Assembly: GCA_900074885.1 (NCBI GenBank)
Contig: FJUW01000035.1
Location: 124,001-188,000, forward strand
Length of the DNA stretch: 64,000 nucleotides
Source: Rhynchosporium graminicola
Lineage: Eukaryota > Ascomycota > Leotiomycetes > Helotiales > Ploettnerulaceae
Direction of reading: 5' to 3'
The position numbers and the translations under genes are program-made. Below the pieces are notes generated by a model that did not search any database, had not been told where the DNA came from, and saw only the letters and a program-made list of their open reading frames with translations. Positions within the stretch are counted from its first letter, which is position 1; the number at the start of each line of letters is the position of its first letter. Below, in pieces: positions 47,531 to 60,029 of this stretch.

Positions 47531-49195
47531 ATGGCCACCGTCACCAGTCCCAGGGATTCCCTGACTGCTGAGAAACACCAAGGATCACCTGGAGCTTCTC
47601 AAACGTCATCAGCTATCGGGTCCCCAGAATCCCTGCCCGTTAAGCAAAATGGAATCATATCTGTTCCCAGCACTGAGAACTTGAATGGGAACGCTGCGCC
47701 ACCATCCGAGCCACAAAAGTCTACGACCAGTACAGCGACCCATGCACCGCAGCAGCAGCAGCCAGAAAAGCCCTCAATGACAAAGCGACTGACTCGAATG
47801 TTCTCTACGAGAGAGGCTCCCAGAGCAGAATCCCATATAACTTCGCCGACATCTGCGACTAGTCAGAACAATTCGAAGCCTCCTCCCACACCGACAAGTG
47901 AACAGAAGCCAAAGCCCCCTTCAAGAAAGTCTTCCTCGACCGACAAAGCAATAAACAAACCCGACAAAACCGAGAAGCCCACCACGACGCCTGCAAAGGA
48001 GAAGAAAGCTGCGGGGGCAGTCTCTGCATATCAGAGATTTGTCCCCAATGCTGAAGTGAAAGGCGGTCATGAGCACCACCTTAAGAGCGCAAAGAGGCAG
48101 GAGAAGTTGTCAGACATGCTACGGAATGTTATCAGTGGAAAGGCAAAGCCCCAAGAACATGCACAGGAAGGCGAGCAACAATTGTCATTGATGTCGAGCT
48201 GGGTAGATCAACTGAAAAGTGAGCGGGACAGTTTGGTCTCAGAGAAGAAAGGAGGGCCAAATGCTACCGCATCACTTGTTGAGAAATACGGCAAATGTCA
48301 AGAGATTGTCGGACGAGGTGCCTTTGGTATTGTTCGAATTTCTCACAAGAGGGCCGAGAATGGAAATGGGGAACAGCTGTACGCCGTAAAGGAATTTCGA
48401 AGACGCCCAGAAGAGAACGAGAAGAAGTACAGCAAGAGACTCACATCCGAATTTTGTATTTCGTCATCGTTACGACATCCTAATGTTATTCACACTCTCG
48501 ATTTGCTACAGGATTCAAAAGGAGATTACTGCGAAGTCATGGAATTCTGCGCTGGTGGAGACCTATACACTCTGGTCCTGGCAGCTGGAAAACTCGAGAC
48601 TATGGAAGCCGATTGCTACTTCAAACAGATGATGCGAGGTGTGGAATACATGCACGAGATGGGAGTCGCCCACCGAGACTTAAAACCCGAGAATCTGCTC
48701 CTCACGACTCACGGCTCTCTCAAGATCACAGACTTCGGTAACGGAGAATGCTTCCGCATGGCTTGGGAATCCGATGCACACATGGTTACTGGACTTTGCG
48801 GCTCAGCTCCTTATATTGCTCCAGAAGAGTACATTGATAAAGAATTTGATGCTCGAGCTGTTGATGTCTGGGCTACTGGTGTGATCTACATGGCTATGCG
48901 TACTGGTCGTCATCTCTGGCGTGTGGCGAAGAAGGACGAGGACGAATTTTATGAGCGGTATCTTGAAGGACGCCGAGATGAGGAAGGTTACGCACCTATA
49001 GAGTCGCTGCATCGTGTATGTTCCCCTCGCGTCCTTTGAGAGAACCAAGACTAACAACCGCAGGCCCGCTGCCGTAATGTCATCTACTCAATCCTCGACC
49101 CTAACCCATCTCGCCGGATCACCGCATCTCAAATCCTCAAGTCCGAATGGGGCAGAGAAATCAAACTCTGCAAAGCGGGCGAAGAGGGTCTCTGA
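47531..49195 (+). CDS. hal4: Ser/Thr kinase, Hal4/Sat4 (Npr1/Hal family)
   Basis: Fungal-specific kinase group that stabilises plasma-membrane transporters and controls potassium uptake and salt tolerance in yeast. Exons 47531-49015 and 49064-49195 give 538 aa. The N-terminal 230 residues are disordered, rich in Ser, Pro, Thr and Lys, with a conserved basic stretch before the kinase domain. Kinase motifs: glycine loop VGRGAFGIV (about residue 260), lysine in YAVKEF (about 285), HRDLKPEN (about 381), DFG in KITDFGNGE (about 403), GSAPYIAPE (about 430) and DVWATGVIYMAM. The end is QILKSEWGREI. The frame is open upstream to 47384 but lacks an ATG; the first in-frame ATG is 47531 (MATVTSPRDSL). 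Which Hal/Npr/Ptk paralogue it is rests on overall resemblance. Confidence 0.9.
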
Positions 49196-52100
49196 CAATA
49201 TGCGCTTGATCGTGGATTCAAGCAGACGAAAAAGCTCTTCTCAAACCTGATCACCGAGACTAATTTCGCTATGGGTGTTCCTCCTTGTCAGGAAGTTGGA
49301 CAGGAGGGCACGCATATAAACCCTTCAGTTGTGGGGGCTGCAACTTTACATATAACTATGATGGCCAGGGGCCAGCGATGACGAAAAGTGACAATGTCAG
49401 CTTGAGCAGTTTGAGCTTGTCAACGATGGCAAAACAACGGAGCTAGACGGAAAATATGGGGTCTCGGTGGTTTTACTCACTATGCATTATGGAGCAATGG
49501 TGTTCGTGGCGTTATTTTCCCATCACTCGTTTACCTACTTTTGCGTAGGTGTTGTCTTGCATTTAATGTTTATATGGAAATGGCGATTGGGGATGATGTC
49601 GAGGCATGATCGAATCCGCAAATCGACGACTGCACGACATGGGCAAGGGCGAAATTCCATTAGGGGAAGTCAAACTCAGTACCCTCGGTTAGCATGGCAT
49701 GGCATGTCCTTTTCTGGCTCATGATGAGATAGACAGCTTACCGTTTTTCTTGTCGCCTTCTACTTCTTATCGATCGTTGCTAGTCAGCTAGCCAGCGTTT
49801 CTTTTCGTCTTTGAGCTATTCTATACTGCATTGTGCTCGTGGAGGATGGGTAGATAAATGCCAAGGTCTCTCAGATGTCTGGTATTGGAGCGGGGTGGAG
49901 TGGAGGGGATTGTGAGTGGGATAGGATTTTGTAGATAGGTTGGCTTGCCTTAGGATAGGACTATGGGAAGCGTGGATAGATAGATAGATAGATGAATGCC
50001 CTGGTGGTGGGAGACAAGCGAACAATAACAACAGCGAAGTAGAAGCGAAATTCTACATTTCGCTTCCAAATTTCGAAATTATGACTTTCAGCGTCTCTGT
50101 CAGGTCAATCCGTGACACTGGTTTCTTTCGCGTTTACTAGCACCTGTTGTGCACGAACGCGTAGATATCTACTATAATTGTTTACCCGTGATGCATGCAG
50201 TGCCTTTTCCGGGATCCTTCCGACATACCTATCAAATGTAGGAGAAAGTCCACTGCATACTCCAAGAATCGTCATAGTCAGAATACGAAACGCAGGATCA
50301 CGTTCATTCTAGCGTGGTGGAGCAACCAAGTGCCTAGAGGATAGAAAGACGCTTGATTAAGCTCGTTTGTATGATTCGTGGAATCATATAACACGTTATC
50401 AGAGGCAATCCTCTCGCGTAAAGATGTTACTAGTAGGTAAGAACGATATCGTAGAGCTTTTACCGAGAGGGCAATCCAATCATACCTACGAGTAGGTCAT
50501 GTAAGAATGATCGGTCGGGTCTGTGTGCGAATCTCAGCATAGACAATTCTCAGTCGTGCGGAATTCGCGATGGCATTTCATTGATCTGCTAAGAAAGGAA
50601 GGAAATGTTTTTGGATGGGTTTCATGCCGGAAAGGAAAGTAGTGTAGGACTGTGACGGCTTGAATGGATGATCGTTGATCGTTGGGAATTTCACAGAGAC
50701 TGGTGTAGGCGTTCGTTTGCCTTTACTGATGACGGATGGAATGGAAGTTTTTTTTTTTGGTTTTTTTATTTTAAAGAACATGATGCTTGTTTTCCTTCCT
50801 TCTGCCCCTCTGCACCGGATATGGATTTGGACGGGCTTCGAGCCAGCCTGCCTCGGGCTGCAAATCCTGGAAGGAGTGTTCCGAAGGAAAGTAAAGAAGA
50901 AAGACGACTCTAAACGAACGGGTTTCTTTTTTCAATGATTCCGATTCCGGTTCCGATTCTAAGGACGACTGAGTTGAGTACAGGTTTTACGTATAAGGGG
51001 GCGAGAGGGGAGAGGGGTCAGTTTCAATCTCGCTCGCATCATGCATGCTTCGATATACCTACCTACCTATATGCATGTATGGAAGCTAGGTGAAGCTGCC
51101 CCCTCGTTATCCCCGAGCGTTTCAAGAAGTGATTCTTTCTGCATGGTCCTAAATCAGTCCGAATCATTCCAAAAAGAAGAAGAGTATACCCTTGTGAGCT
51201 GTGCGAATTGAGTATCGATCTGTTAAGCAACAGACTCCGAAGCGAGTTTTTTTTTGTTGGTTTTTTCTTGGTTTTTGTATTTGAACAAAATGGGTTCTCG
51301 GAGCACAGCTGCTCTCCTTTTCTTTTTTCCTCCATCAAAACACGCACGCCCCCGTACCGAGTAATCACGCGCTAGGGTTTTCTCGAATCTCTCGTGCAGA
51401 TAACCAACAGCATCCTGATGCCACACTTATATATATATATATTTATATGTATACTTCTTAAGAAGTTCCAGGCCTTGCTCAGGCGATATTTTTATGCATG
51501 AGAATGACCGCCTGCCTACGTATCTACCAACCTCGCGCGCAAAGACGAAGGCAAAGAAGATATTGCATGGTACTCACTTGTCCGTATATGTATGTGTCTC
51601 AAGAGGCTTCGCTCTAACCAGAATACGTCTCTCTCCACCTGTGAAATCGAGGATGTTAGTTAGCTAGCTCCGAAAATGTGATCACTTTCTATCTTGAAAT
51701 TAGCAGGCTGTTTACCCATTGCATCAACCGAGCTAGGTGCAGCTTTGGCGAAAAATCAAAATCTATGTGCTCGCGTTAAGGTAAGTTAAGCAAGTTTATG
51801 GTAACATTGGATTACAATTATGACCAAGGCACGCCAGGCTGAGCGAATGTCCAAGTGTTGCTCGAATCCTAGATGGTGGCTTTCATCACATTTTGAAGGC
51901 TTAGCGTGTAGAGAGAAGTCCTCATAAAGTATTTTGACCCGAAAGTGCTACTTACTTGCTAGCACATCCCTATTGGCTGAAATTGGGTGATTTGATACGG
52001 TATCCCTACTCTGTCCTTATCCTCGCCGATATCCTCTCTCGATCTTTCACATGATGAACCCGTCTCGTTTCATTTCCATCCAACCCCTTCCCATCCTTCC

Positions 52101-52490
52101 ATCCATCCGTATGATAATCATGCTGCGGCCATTTCTTATCCAGCCCACCAACCATATCATTCATCACTTGCCCCCCTCCATAATCTTCCATCCAACCAAT
52201 TCCCTTAGCCATCCAGATCCCGACTCAATTAACGCCAGTCCGATAACCAGCCTATGCTTTGTTGTGTTGTTTGATTTAAGCCAAAGTCGCATGACTCCAG
52301 AAGAAAAGCAAGCAGACAGAAGGACACAAAGCCAAACCTATGCCAATTCGAACAGAAATGGTAAATGCAAAGAAGAAAAATTGGGAAACCCAGAATTGGC
52401 TAAGATATATAGAAAAATTCTCGTTTTCATAGAGAAAATTTATTCGGCATACATAGATGAACCGTTTGAAGAAATCCTGCCGAGAGAGGT
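49196..52490. other. Intergenic, 3.3 kb, no supported gene
   Basis: Includes GATA-type microsatellite units (49976-49993), T-runs near 50748 and 51248, a TA-rich tract (51428-51448) and TACC units near 51058. A 147-codon frame at 52051-52494 overlaps the end of the next gene on the other strand and looks like low-complexity His/Ile/Pro chance sequence. Confidence 0.45.
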
Positions 52491-53938
52491 TTAAGAGTGG
52501 AAAAGGTCCCATGCCCGATCACATAGCTTCATGAATTCTTCTTTCTTCCGTTGCTGGCTCGATGGGCTATCCCTCCCTTCGCCGAAAGGTCCTGTGCGTC
52601 TTGTGGTTGATGGCCCGCTCCCAAGTGGAGGGCTTCCACCTTCCTCATATTCGGTGCGGGTCCGCCTCCTAGCTCCTCCACTACGGTTGATCTCGCCTTG
52701 TCTCATACTATTTCCAGTCATAGGAGATGGGGGTGAGTGAGGTTGATGTCCACCACCATAGTGTACCAGCTTGGGTAAGAGCTCGGGTCGACCACCAGCT
52801 AATTCCGCTTGGGCGTCTTCTGCTGATCTGTACTCACGAGGTCTTGCGGTTATAGGTGGTTGATTGGAATTATTGTGCGAAGGCGAAGGAAATGTAGGCC
52901 TCGAGTTTGAATGCGAGGAGTTAGATGCTGAGCCGGTGTTGTTCGGGAAGAATGCTCCTCGACTGGTTTGTATTTCGCGATGGGCACCAAGCTGTTCTGC
53001 TGCGAAGACGTCGGTGATCGGTGGAAGTCGATTCGCGGTCTGATTCGCTGGGACATGGTGGATATGCGAAGTGTTTGAAAGGTTTGAGGAATGATTCGCG
53101 ATATGTCGCGTGAGAGGATGTGGTTGGTGTCGTCCGGTGAAGGATTGATTAAGAGGTGCAGACTGGATGACTCTCTCGTGTGCAAACTGTTCGTGCGATG
53201 GAGCTACGATACTGAGTCCAGGAGGTGCCTTTCTCTTCGATGTCCCTGGTGTTTTGGCTGGGAAGCCTGATCCTCCCAACTCGCGCTCCTTGGCGCTTTC
53301 CATTGGTGCGTCCCCTGGCTTGGCCGTCTGCTGTAAACGCTGCTCGATAAGTTGCCTTTGCTGTTCCCGTACCGAGATGCTGCGTTGCAACTGCTCCCTC
53401 ATGGTAGGGTCCTGTGTTTGGAACCCTGGAGACAGACACGCCAAACCCACGTCGTGAATCAAAAGGCCACCGCTTTCTCCTCTCGATGTCAATTGACCTG
53501 CAGATGGTCTCGAGGTAGCCGGGTTTGCGCTGGATGTGTTTTTCGAAAGGTCGAGTTTTCGAGGTCTGTGCCTCGAGGCTGGGAGATCTGGCGAGGACGG
53601 AGGTTCCTTTTTTACGATTATTTTGGGCGGATTTCCATTTCGAGACCTGGTTGAATCGCGTGTCAATACTAAGCGCCCATTTGAATAACAATTGCACGAA
53701 TTCTCGGCGTGCAATAGGACAAAACTCACGTGTTTGGCGAACTCTTTGAAATCGGTGTGGATTTTGGGCTCCCACTACCTATTCGTTGCGCAGTGTGATT
53801 GGGAGTAGCTGAAGTGGTGATGCGACGCGGAGGAGACGTCGAAGGATGATGCTGCTGAGGTGCCGAGGGAGCAATGTCAACATACGACGACCTATCGTGA
53901 GGAGCTGGGGACGGCGCCATTGCGATGGCGGCACTCAT
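52491..53938 (-). CDS. Conserved disordered fungal protein, function unknown
   Basis: Exons 53730-53938 and 52491-53646 give 454 aa. No catalytic domain is recognisable. Most of it is low-complexity Ser, Pro, Asn, His, Gln and Arg, as in nuclear scaffolding or regulatory proteins. Ordered islands: PPKIIVKKEP just after the intron, a predicted helix or coiled coil (MREQLQRSISVREQQRQLIE), an RPELLPKLVHYGG segment, and a C-terminal motif KKEEFMKLCDRAWDLFHS that looks like the most conserved part. The intron has GTGAGT..CAG ends and splits a threonine codon. I chose the ATG at 53938 because the frame before it runs into non-coding sequence. Confidence 0.75.
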
Positions 53939-56900
53939 ACTGTCGGGGTTGGAGGTAGGTGAGTTGGGATCTGGTGGGGATGAGAGTTGGGTGTTTTAGC
54001 GATTTGGGCCTTCCGCTACTAATAACCAGGCCAGGCTGCACTCAAGTTGCTCCTTCCAAATGAAACTGGACTTCGTGTACAATTTTCTGGTGCACAATAA
54101 TTACTCTTTCTGCTTCTAACGAGAGATTCGTGCAACCGAAACCGAGGAAGCCGAGGGCTTTTGTTGCTTCGTTTGGGGGAGGTTGGTAAGGTAATATAAT
54201 GCGTGCGTGCGGTTGAGCCGCGTTAATGATGAGAATGCGCAAGGCAATCGACTCCCAGGATCTCTGCTGGCCGTGTCTTATCTTTGATCACGCACTGTCC
54301 TCCGCACGATACGGATGACTTTCGAGAACGGGAACGAGAGTGAGGGGAGCAGGGAGAGGTTTGCTTGGGCTGACAAGAAGAGAGCGCGAGAAGTCGTAGG
54401 AGGAAAGGAAGATTCCGTGTGCAGGCGGCGGTCTGGTTTTATGAATCGAACCCAAACCCAAACTTTACCCCCCTCAACTGCATACCATACCATACCATAC
54501 CATACCATACCAGATCCGTCCGCTGCCAGTGTCAATGCCAGTACTGAAAGTACCAATCCGATTATTAGTCCGTTTCATCAATCTACAATGATCCCAGCGA
54601 CTGCCATCCCTGGAAAGGGGTGCACGAGCCCTGTAGGCCCCCCTTCTGTAGCGCGACTTTGTTGCAACGGGGGTTTGGCATCAGCCCAGAGTGCCACACG
54701 CCCTTGGACAGTCGAATCCATGGCCAATCATAACTTACAGAGCAGCTCTCGTACATAAATGCCATCAATCAGGTGTCGGCGGCGGACTGCTTCAAGTTTT
54801 CAATAGTTTGGAGCGGAATCCCGTCGTCCAACCAATCTGTTACCTCTCCGTTAGCATGATGCGAGCTGAAGTGGTTGTTCTACAGTGGTTCCACACCCGA
54901 TACGATGCGATAGGGGGGGTAAAGTTGAGTGGAAGAGAACACCAATAACCGACGATTAAGATCCCATATCAGGTAGATGAAATCGGATCCACGTAAACTG
55001 AAAAGGCCTGACATGATATCTACGGCGTGAAAAGATTACAGGACCATGATATCGGCCGAAAGCATACTGGCATACTGCAAAGCTATAGAACCATTGGATA
55101 AATTAAGGACGTAATATCAGGACAATCTTAGCTCAGAAGACGATTTGTAGGACTTCCAAAACCGCTTCGAGACGAAATCCAGGCTCATTTTCAGAACTCA
55201 ATACTCAATAGGGCTGCAGGCCTCGACCTGGACCGTGAAGATTGCACATGTTTGGCAATAGTAACAGCCAGGAAACAGCCTCCCATCCGAAAGGCTAATT
55301 GCGTCTGATCTTTTAATCCCGAGAACGGGACGTGTTTCTTGTAGATATAAATAAAGTCATGATCCATCTATAAGAGACTTAGCTCGCCCCCTTCTTATCC
55401 CCTTTATCTTACGAGCCTCAAAAAGCATGGGGTGCATCTGCTGAAATCTCTCAGTCGAGATGAGAGAGATACGACAAACACGAAGGACATATTATTCAGT
55501 TGCGGGAAATGATTGGAGAATCTACCAGGTTTTGTGTTTAGTGGTATGCATAGGAACAGTGAGAAACTTCTCGTATCTCCCTCCCACTGGTGGTCTTCAT
55601 ACTGATGGCTGCTCTCAAGCGTTGGCTGGGCTTGAGATCCGCTAAACGTCAGTTCGTTCCACTTGGCAGCTTCAGGGTGCATTTGTATGACAGGGGTGAG
55701 ACAGAGGCCAGAAACCAGTCCATTCCGAATTCAACCTCCCCTGGAAATTTCGTGTAGCAGAAAAGCCAATTGAGTATTGTGGTTGCAGATTTGCAGCAGG
55801 ACAGGAAATCCACGGATTCAGCACTTTTCGATACTTCATTTTTCCATGAATCTTTGCATCACTTATGCCCCTCAATATCAGCCGTGATATAGTAATTATT
55901 ACCATGCAGGATTCTGGGAGACCGTTTCAACGTCCAATGTGACACAGCAGCCAAATTGTTTGCACCACACCAATTCCTCAAGTCGTCGTGAATGCTCCGG
56001 ATGAACTCACTTTGAATCCTTTGTTTCCATCCGGCCGGGATTCGAATTGTGTAGTTTGGCTTCTGATTTTGGCTTACAGTAGGTTTCCGTCCAAATGAAG
56101 AAGTGGTACAGGCCTCAAGCCTTCTGGAGTGCAGCAGTCATCTGTCAACTCGAAGATCTGACATGATGCTGAGCCATATCTGATCTTGCTGGGATGAGAG
56201 ACGCCATCGATTATTCCATGCGAGACAGGGTAGGGTCAAAGAGGAACCCTCGGCATCCACCGAAGAGCTTCAACGATTCACATCGCGAAGAATTCCGGCT
56301 CATGAAACGCGTCTCAGGGTGTACCGTCCAATCACACCACAAATCCTGCATCAAAAAAAGATTACGAGAATGATACGGCGGAGATAGCGCGACAAAAGCC
56401 GTCATAAGTTTTCTTTCCTCGTGTTGCGGATAAAGTTTGGAATGGTGTGGGCTCAGATCATCGCAGATGTGTCCCGAGGTCTGTCAGTGTTTCGGTCCTA
56501 AACATTCTGCAGGAATGTCAGGATCGTCAGGACCAGCTGTTGAGATTGTTTGTCGTGATGTTGAAGATCTCAAACCTTGCGCCCCCGCCACCAGCCGCCC
56601 TTGTCGCCGAATCTTAACATGATATCAGCCCCTCGTCATGTGAGGTACCTACTAAGTATGTTCGGACGAGACAAAGCAGATAGTAAGGTTCACGATGTTA
56701 CTGCATCGACTTGTCGACTTGTCGACTTATCGACTGTTATCTTGTTTACTACTCTACCGACGGCGATGGAACCACGCAACCGAATTTCTGCGGTCGGTAG
56801 ATCCCCATGTAAGTAGCCGCGCGGTAGGAAATATTGGATCGCACCGTCGCACAATAGTAGCATCGAATGCCGCAAATAGACTGCTTGAGAAATCTCTTGA

Positions 56901-57481
56901 TATGACGTCCAGATATCACACATCCCTAATCGATAACTGATCCCATTCATCGGATTGAGGTTATATGGCGAAATAGGGGATGCGAAATTGACGCTGTCGA
57001 GATCTTCATTGGGCGGAGCGGAAAGCGCTAGGTTGAGATCGAACCAGTCGATGGACACCGATGCCAAGACTGCGTTGCTCCTTTTGCGAGCTGGCTTTCG
57101 TCAAAAAACGTAGACATTCTTGTGTGTAGAGAACAACGAGATGACATGTGAATATGTGCTGGAACGATGCGTTGCCTGGCGATTGTCTGGATATCCGATG
57201 TGGATAGCTTCAATGGCCGGAAATACACTCGTAGGAAACATTCAATACTTTAAATACAAAAACATCTATAGCCAAAGCCAACACCAACCACTACCAGTGC
57301 TTTAGCTGAGGCTTGTCGTGAGGTCGTGAATCGCGGGGACGTACGAAGAATTGGTCGCTATCGGGGGCTTGCACTAGCGCCACTCTTGATAAGAAAATTT
57401 ATGTTCATCAGCCTCGCGATTGCGACCGCTAGATCATTCCGCACCCGAGACTACATCGTACATACGCAATCACTCCGAGCA
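53939..57481. other. Intergenic, 3.5 kb, no supported gene
   Basis: The frames are short and conflict. Noted: CATAC units (54481-54511), a TCGACTTG-type repeat (about 56706-56736) and a 125-codon minus frame without an ATG start (56690-57067). The RPC19 frame is open upstream to 57326, but no ATG there fits the family. Confidence 0.45.
54481..54511. repeat. CATAC pentanucleotide repeat, 6 units
   Basis: Six perfect CATAC units in the gene-poor stretch upstream of the disordered-protein gene. Confidence 0.9.
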
Positions 57482-58233
57482 ATGGTACGAACAAAGCCCC
57501 AGCCTGGTGGCGGAAAAGCTGCAAATGCAGGTCCAGCATCCGTGGAAGAAGATGTAACGATGGGCGACGCTCCGGCCGCGGTTGAGAACGAGAATATGAA
57601 CAAGAATCCGGAGGGGGAGGCTGGGATGGAAGATGATGATGCTGTGTTTGTGTTTGATGAGGAGCAGCGGATTAGAATTGTACGTGCCAATGAGCATCTC
57701 TCAATAAATAATAGCTGGGCATACACTAGGAATATGAAAGAATTTGGCGATGGAGTGCTGACTGCTGAAACTATAGCTACCTGGATCCTCGGATACAGCT
57801 GCGTCCTTTGAGTTTAAGAACGAGGATCATACACTGGGCAATTCATTAAGATACATTATCATGAAGAAGTATGTGGACCTACACGCAAGACCTGGATTGG
57901 AAGTTCAAGGGTGTAGAGCGTCTTAGGGAGACTGGATGAGTCTTGGCTAACTTGTAACTCCACCAGTCCCGATGTTGAGTTCTGCGGGTACTCAATCCCT
58001 CATCCTTCAGAAGCGTTGATGAATATCCGTATTCAGACATACGGTTAGTAATCCATTTTCCCGAGCTTCAATGAAGACAAAAGCAGAAGAGCTGAGCTGA
58101 AGGTCTCACAGAAGGCACAACAGCTGTGGAGGCATTAGAAAAGGGTTTCACGGATCTCATGCAGTTATGTGATGTCGTTGCAGACAAGTTCTGCGAGGCG
58201 AGAGAAGCGTTCACTGCATCTACGGAGGCATGA
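57482..58233 (+). CDS. RPC19: RPC19/AC19, shared subunit of RNA polymerases I and III
   Basis: Pairs with AC40 to form the alpha-like assembly platform of Pol I and Pol III. Exons 57482-57679, 57777-57868, 57967-58043 and 58112-58233 give 162 aa. An acidic N-terminal tail is followed by the conserved core: [40 protein letters not shown], then [20 protein letters not shown]. The three introns are 68-98 bp, GT..AG, in phases 0, 2 and 1. The ATG at 57482 (MVRTKPQ) matches the usual start. The gene converges with the complex I subunit; the stop codons are 184 nt apart. Confidence 0.96.
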
Positions 58234-58417
58234 TACGTACCATACTCGCAGCTTGCTATCATAACATCGTTGGCTAGATAGAAGCATAGCATAGGGTCGG
58301 CGTAAGGGTTTCTTGCAAAAGGACAGGAGACTGTACAACGATGGAGTTCTTGATTTGAGGTTTCTTGCATTCGGAATATGTACAATGGGTTATGAAACAA
58401 TACGGAAAATTTGAGAC

Positions 58418-59206
58418 TCAGTTACGGCCCTGAATTTCATTAGCTGCCGATAGATGGGTTGAGGAGAGGATGCGTCTGAGGGAGAATGAGGCATACCTCA
58501 AGAAATCCACTCATGAAGTTGTTTGGTCGGCGGGCGGTAGGATCTTCTTCAGCTCTGAAATACTTCAAGATATGCACGTGTTGTTTCCAGTAATTCAATG
58601 TCTCCTATGAAGGTTTAGTAATGCCCATTGATCCAGCCACCTCCATCAGAAGCAGTTCAAAGCTCAAGGGTCTTCTCTCCAGCCTTGTCTGCCTATACAG
58701 TCCGGTTTGTGCGGTCGATTTATCTTCAATTGTCCTTATCCATCCTGAGTTCCTAATTTCGAAAGATAAAAGCCCACGAACCTGATATTCCGCATGACTC
58801 TGAAAGAGCAATGTATCCACCACCTGTATTTGGTTCACATATCGATGCCGCTCAAACTCCTGCCGAATCTTTGTCCTTAATGCTGGTATGGGAATACTGA
58901 GAGAGTACATCGTTTGGATCTCCGGCGCCTGCGATTGCCTGTTAGCTCAATTCTATGCTATCCTGCCTGTCAATGGCTTTGGAAGCCCAGCCCGGTTCTG
59001 CTTTTTGAACTCGTGTGTATTGAGGATCACTTGCAGGGAGACTCACGGATCTGATCCATTCCCGGTAGCTCTTCAACACTCTCCTCTGTGCATCGGACCA
59101 GTTTACAGCTTTGTAGAAGTTAGCCCCAGATCCCTAGACATGACATCGAAGAGTTTAAATTACACTGGCGCGTTCGTTGCGCGAGATGAGTAGGATTGAT
59201 AACCAT
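58418..59206 (-). CDS. nuo-14.8: Complex I LYR-motif subunit (NUO-14.8 / NDUFA6)
   Basis: Accessory subunit of mitochondrial NADH:ubiquinone oxidoreductase, of the LYR family that binds acyl carrier protein. Five exons (59164-59206, 59047-59108, 58782-58928, 58497-58604, 58418-58429) give 123 aa, the size of the Neurospora 14.8-kDa subunit. Features: [30 protein letters not shown] (the LYR-type motif reads SYR here), [41 protein letters not shown] and the end GFLEGRN. Exon 2 follows an atypical AAAG acceptor with its CTAAC branch only about 12 nt upstream, and the last exon is only GRN plus stop. All exon sums keep frame. Its 5' end faces BUD31, about 290 bp away. Confidence 0.93.
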
Positions 59207-59496
59207 CGTGTCGTTGTGAATTAGATTTACCAGCCTTGCTACCGCGGATTCAGCGATTCCTGAAGCTTGGATGAGGTTCAAGATCAGTCACGTGAATATT
59301 CTGACGCTGCCAAGATAAGGCTTGGCGTTAAAGTACTTGGGAAGGCTGATAAAATTCAAGCTTCAAATTCACTACTCCATTCGGATAACCCAATCAACAA
59401 CCTCCTTTTCATCGCCAGCTTCCGACTGCTCTTCCGACATCCCTCCCTCGAATTCCTGAATTCGACTCTCAAGCAAACAGAAAACAAGCAGCGGAA
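59207..59496. promoter_or_regulatory. Shared divergent promoter region, complex I subunit and BUD31
   Basis: Only 290 bp separate the two start codons, which face away from each other, so both promoters lie here. No element was assigned with confidence. Confidence 0.5.
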
Positions 59497-60029
59497 ATGC
59501 CCGCCATCCGCCATGCAAGTAAGCGCAAGGCGCCGCCTGCAGGCTTCAGCGACATCGAAGACGACCTCCTAATATTCAGCAACAAGATGAAAGATGCTGA
59601 AAACGCGCCATCTACCAACGTTCCCCGCCACGCTGTACATTGGCCTATTTTCCAGATTAGCCATCAACGTAGTCGTTATGTATATGAGCTGTACTATGAG
59701 AAGGAGGCCATTAGCAAGGAGCTGTATGAATACTTGCTGAAGAATGGTTATGCGGACAAAATGCTTATTGCGAAGTGGAAGAAGCAGGGTTATGAGAAGG
59801 TATTTCCATTATTTTGGGTCCTCACTCGAAACCAGAGGGTGGAGAATATGTTTGGAAATGAAGCAGAAGCTAATCGTGTATACAGTTATGTTGCCTCCGC
59901 TGCGTGCAGACCAAGGAAACGAACTTCAACTCTACCTGTATATGCCGTGTACCTAAAGCCCAAATGAAGGAAGATCAAGCCGTGGAGTGTGTAAGCTGTG
60001 GATGCAGAGGGTGTTCGTCCGCTGATTGA
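59497..60029 (+). CDS. BUD31: BUD31 (Cwc14), spliceosome component
   Basis: NineTeen-complex associated splicing factor with a zinc-binding fold, part of the activated spliceosome. Exons 59497-59799 and 59886-60029 give 148 aa. Conserved parts: [51 protein letters not shown], then after the intron the Cys-rich end [14 protein letters not shown] and [19 protein letters not shown]. The zinc-ligand cysteines are all present. The intron is 86 bp, phase 0, GTATTT..ACAG, and falls exactly before the Cys-rich part. The N-terminus is basic ([13 protein letters not shown]), slightly different from yeast and human. Confidence 0.96.

Noticed and set aside
52051..52494. 147-codon plus-strand frame before the disordered-protein gene
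   Set aside because: It ends antisense to the last codon of that gene, is His/Ile/Pro-rich and has no recognisable motif.
56690..57067. 125-codon minus-strand frame
   Set aside because: It lacks an ATG start and runs through the TCGACTTG repeat, so the length is probably accidental.
57326..57481. N-terminal extension of RPC19
   Set aside because: The frame is open, but the sequence is not conserved in type, and the ATG at 57482 matches the usual family start.
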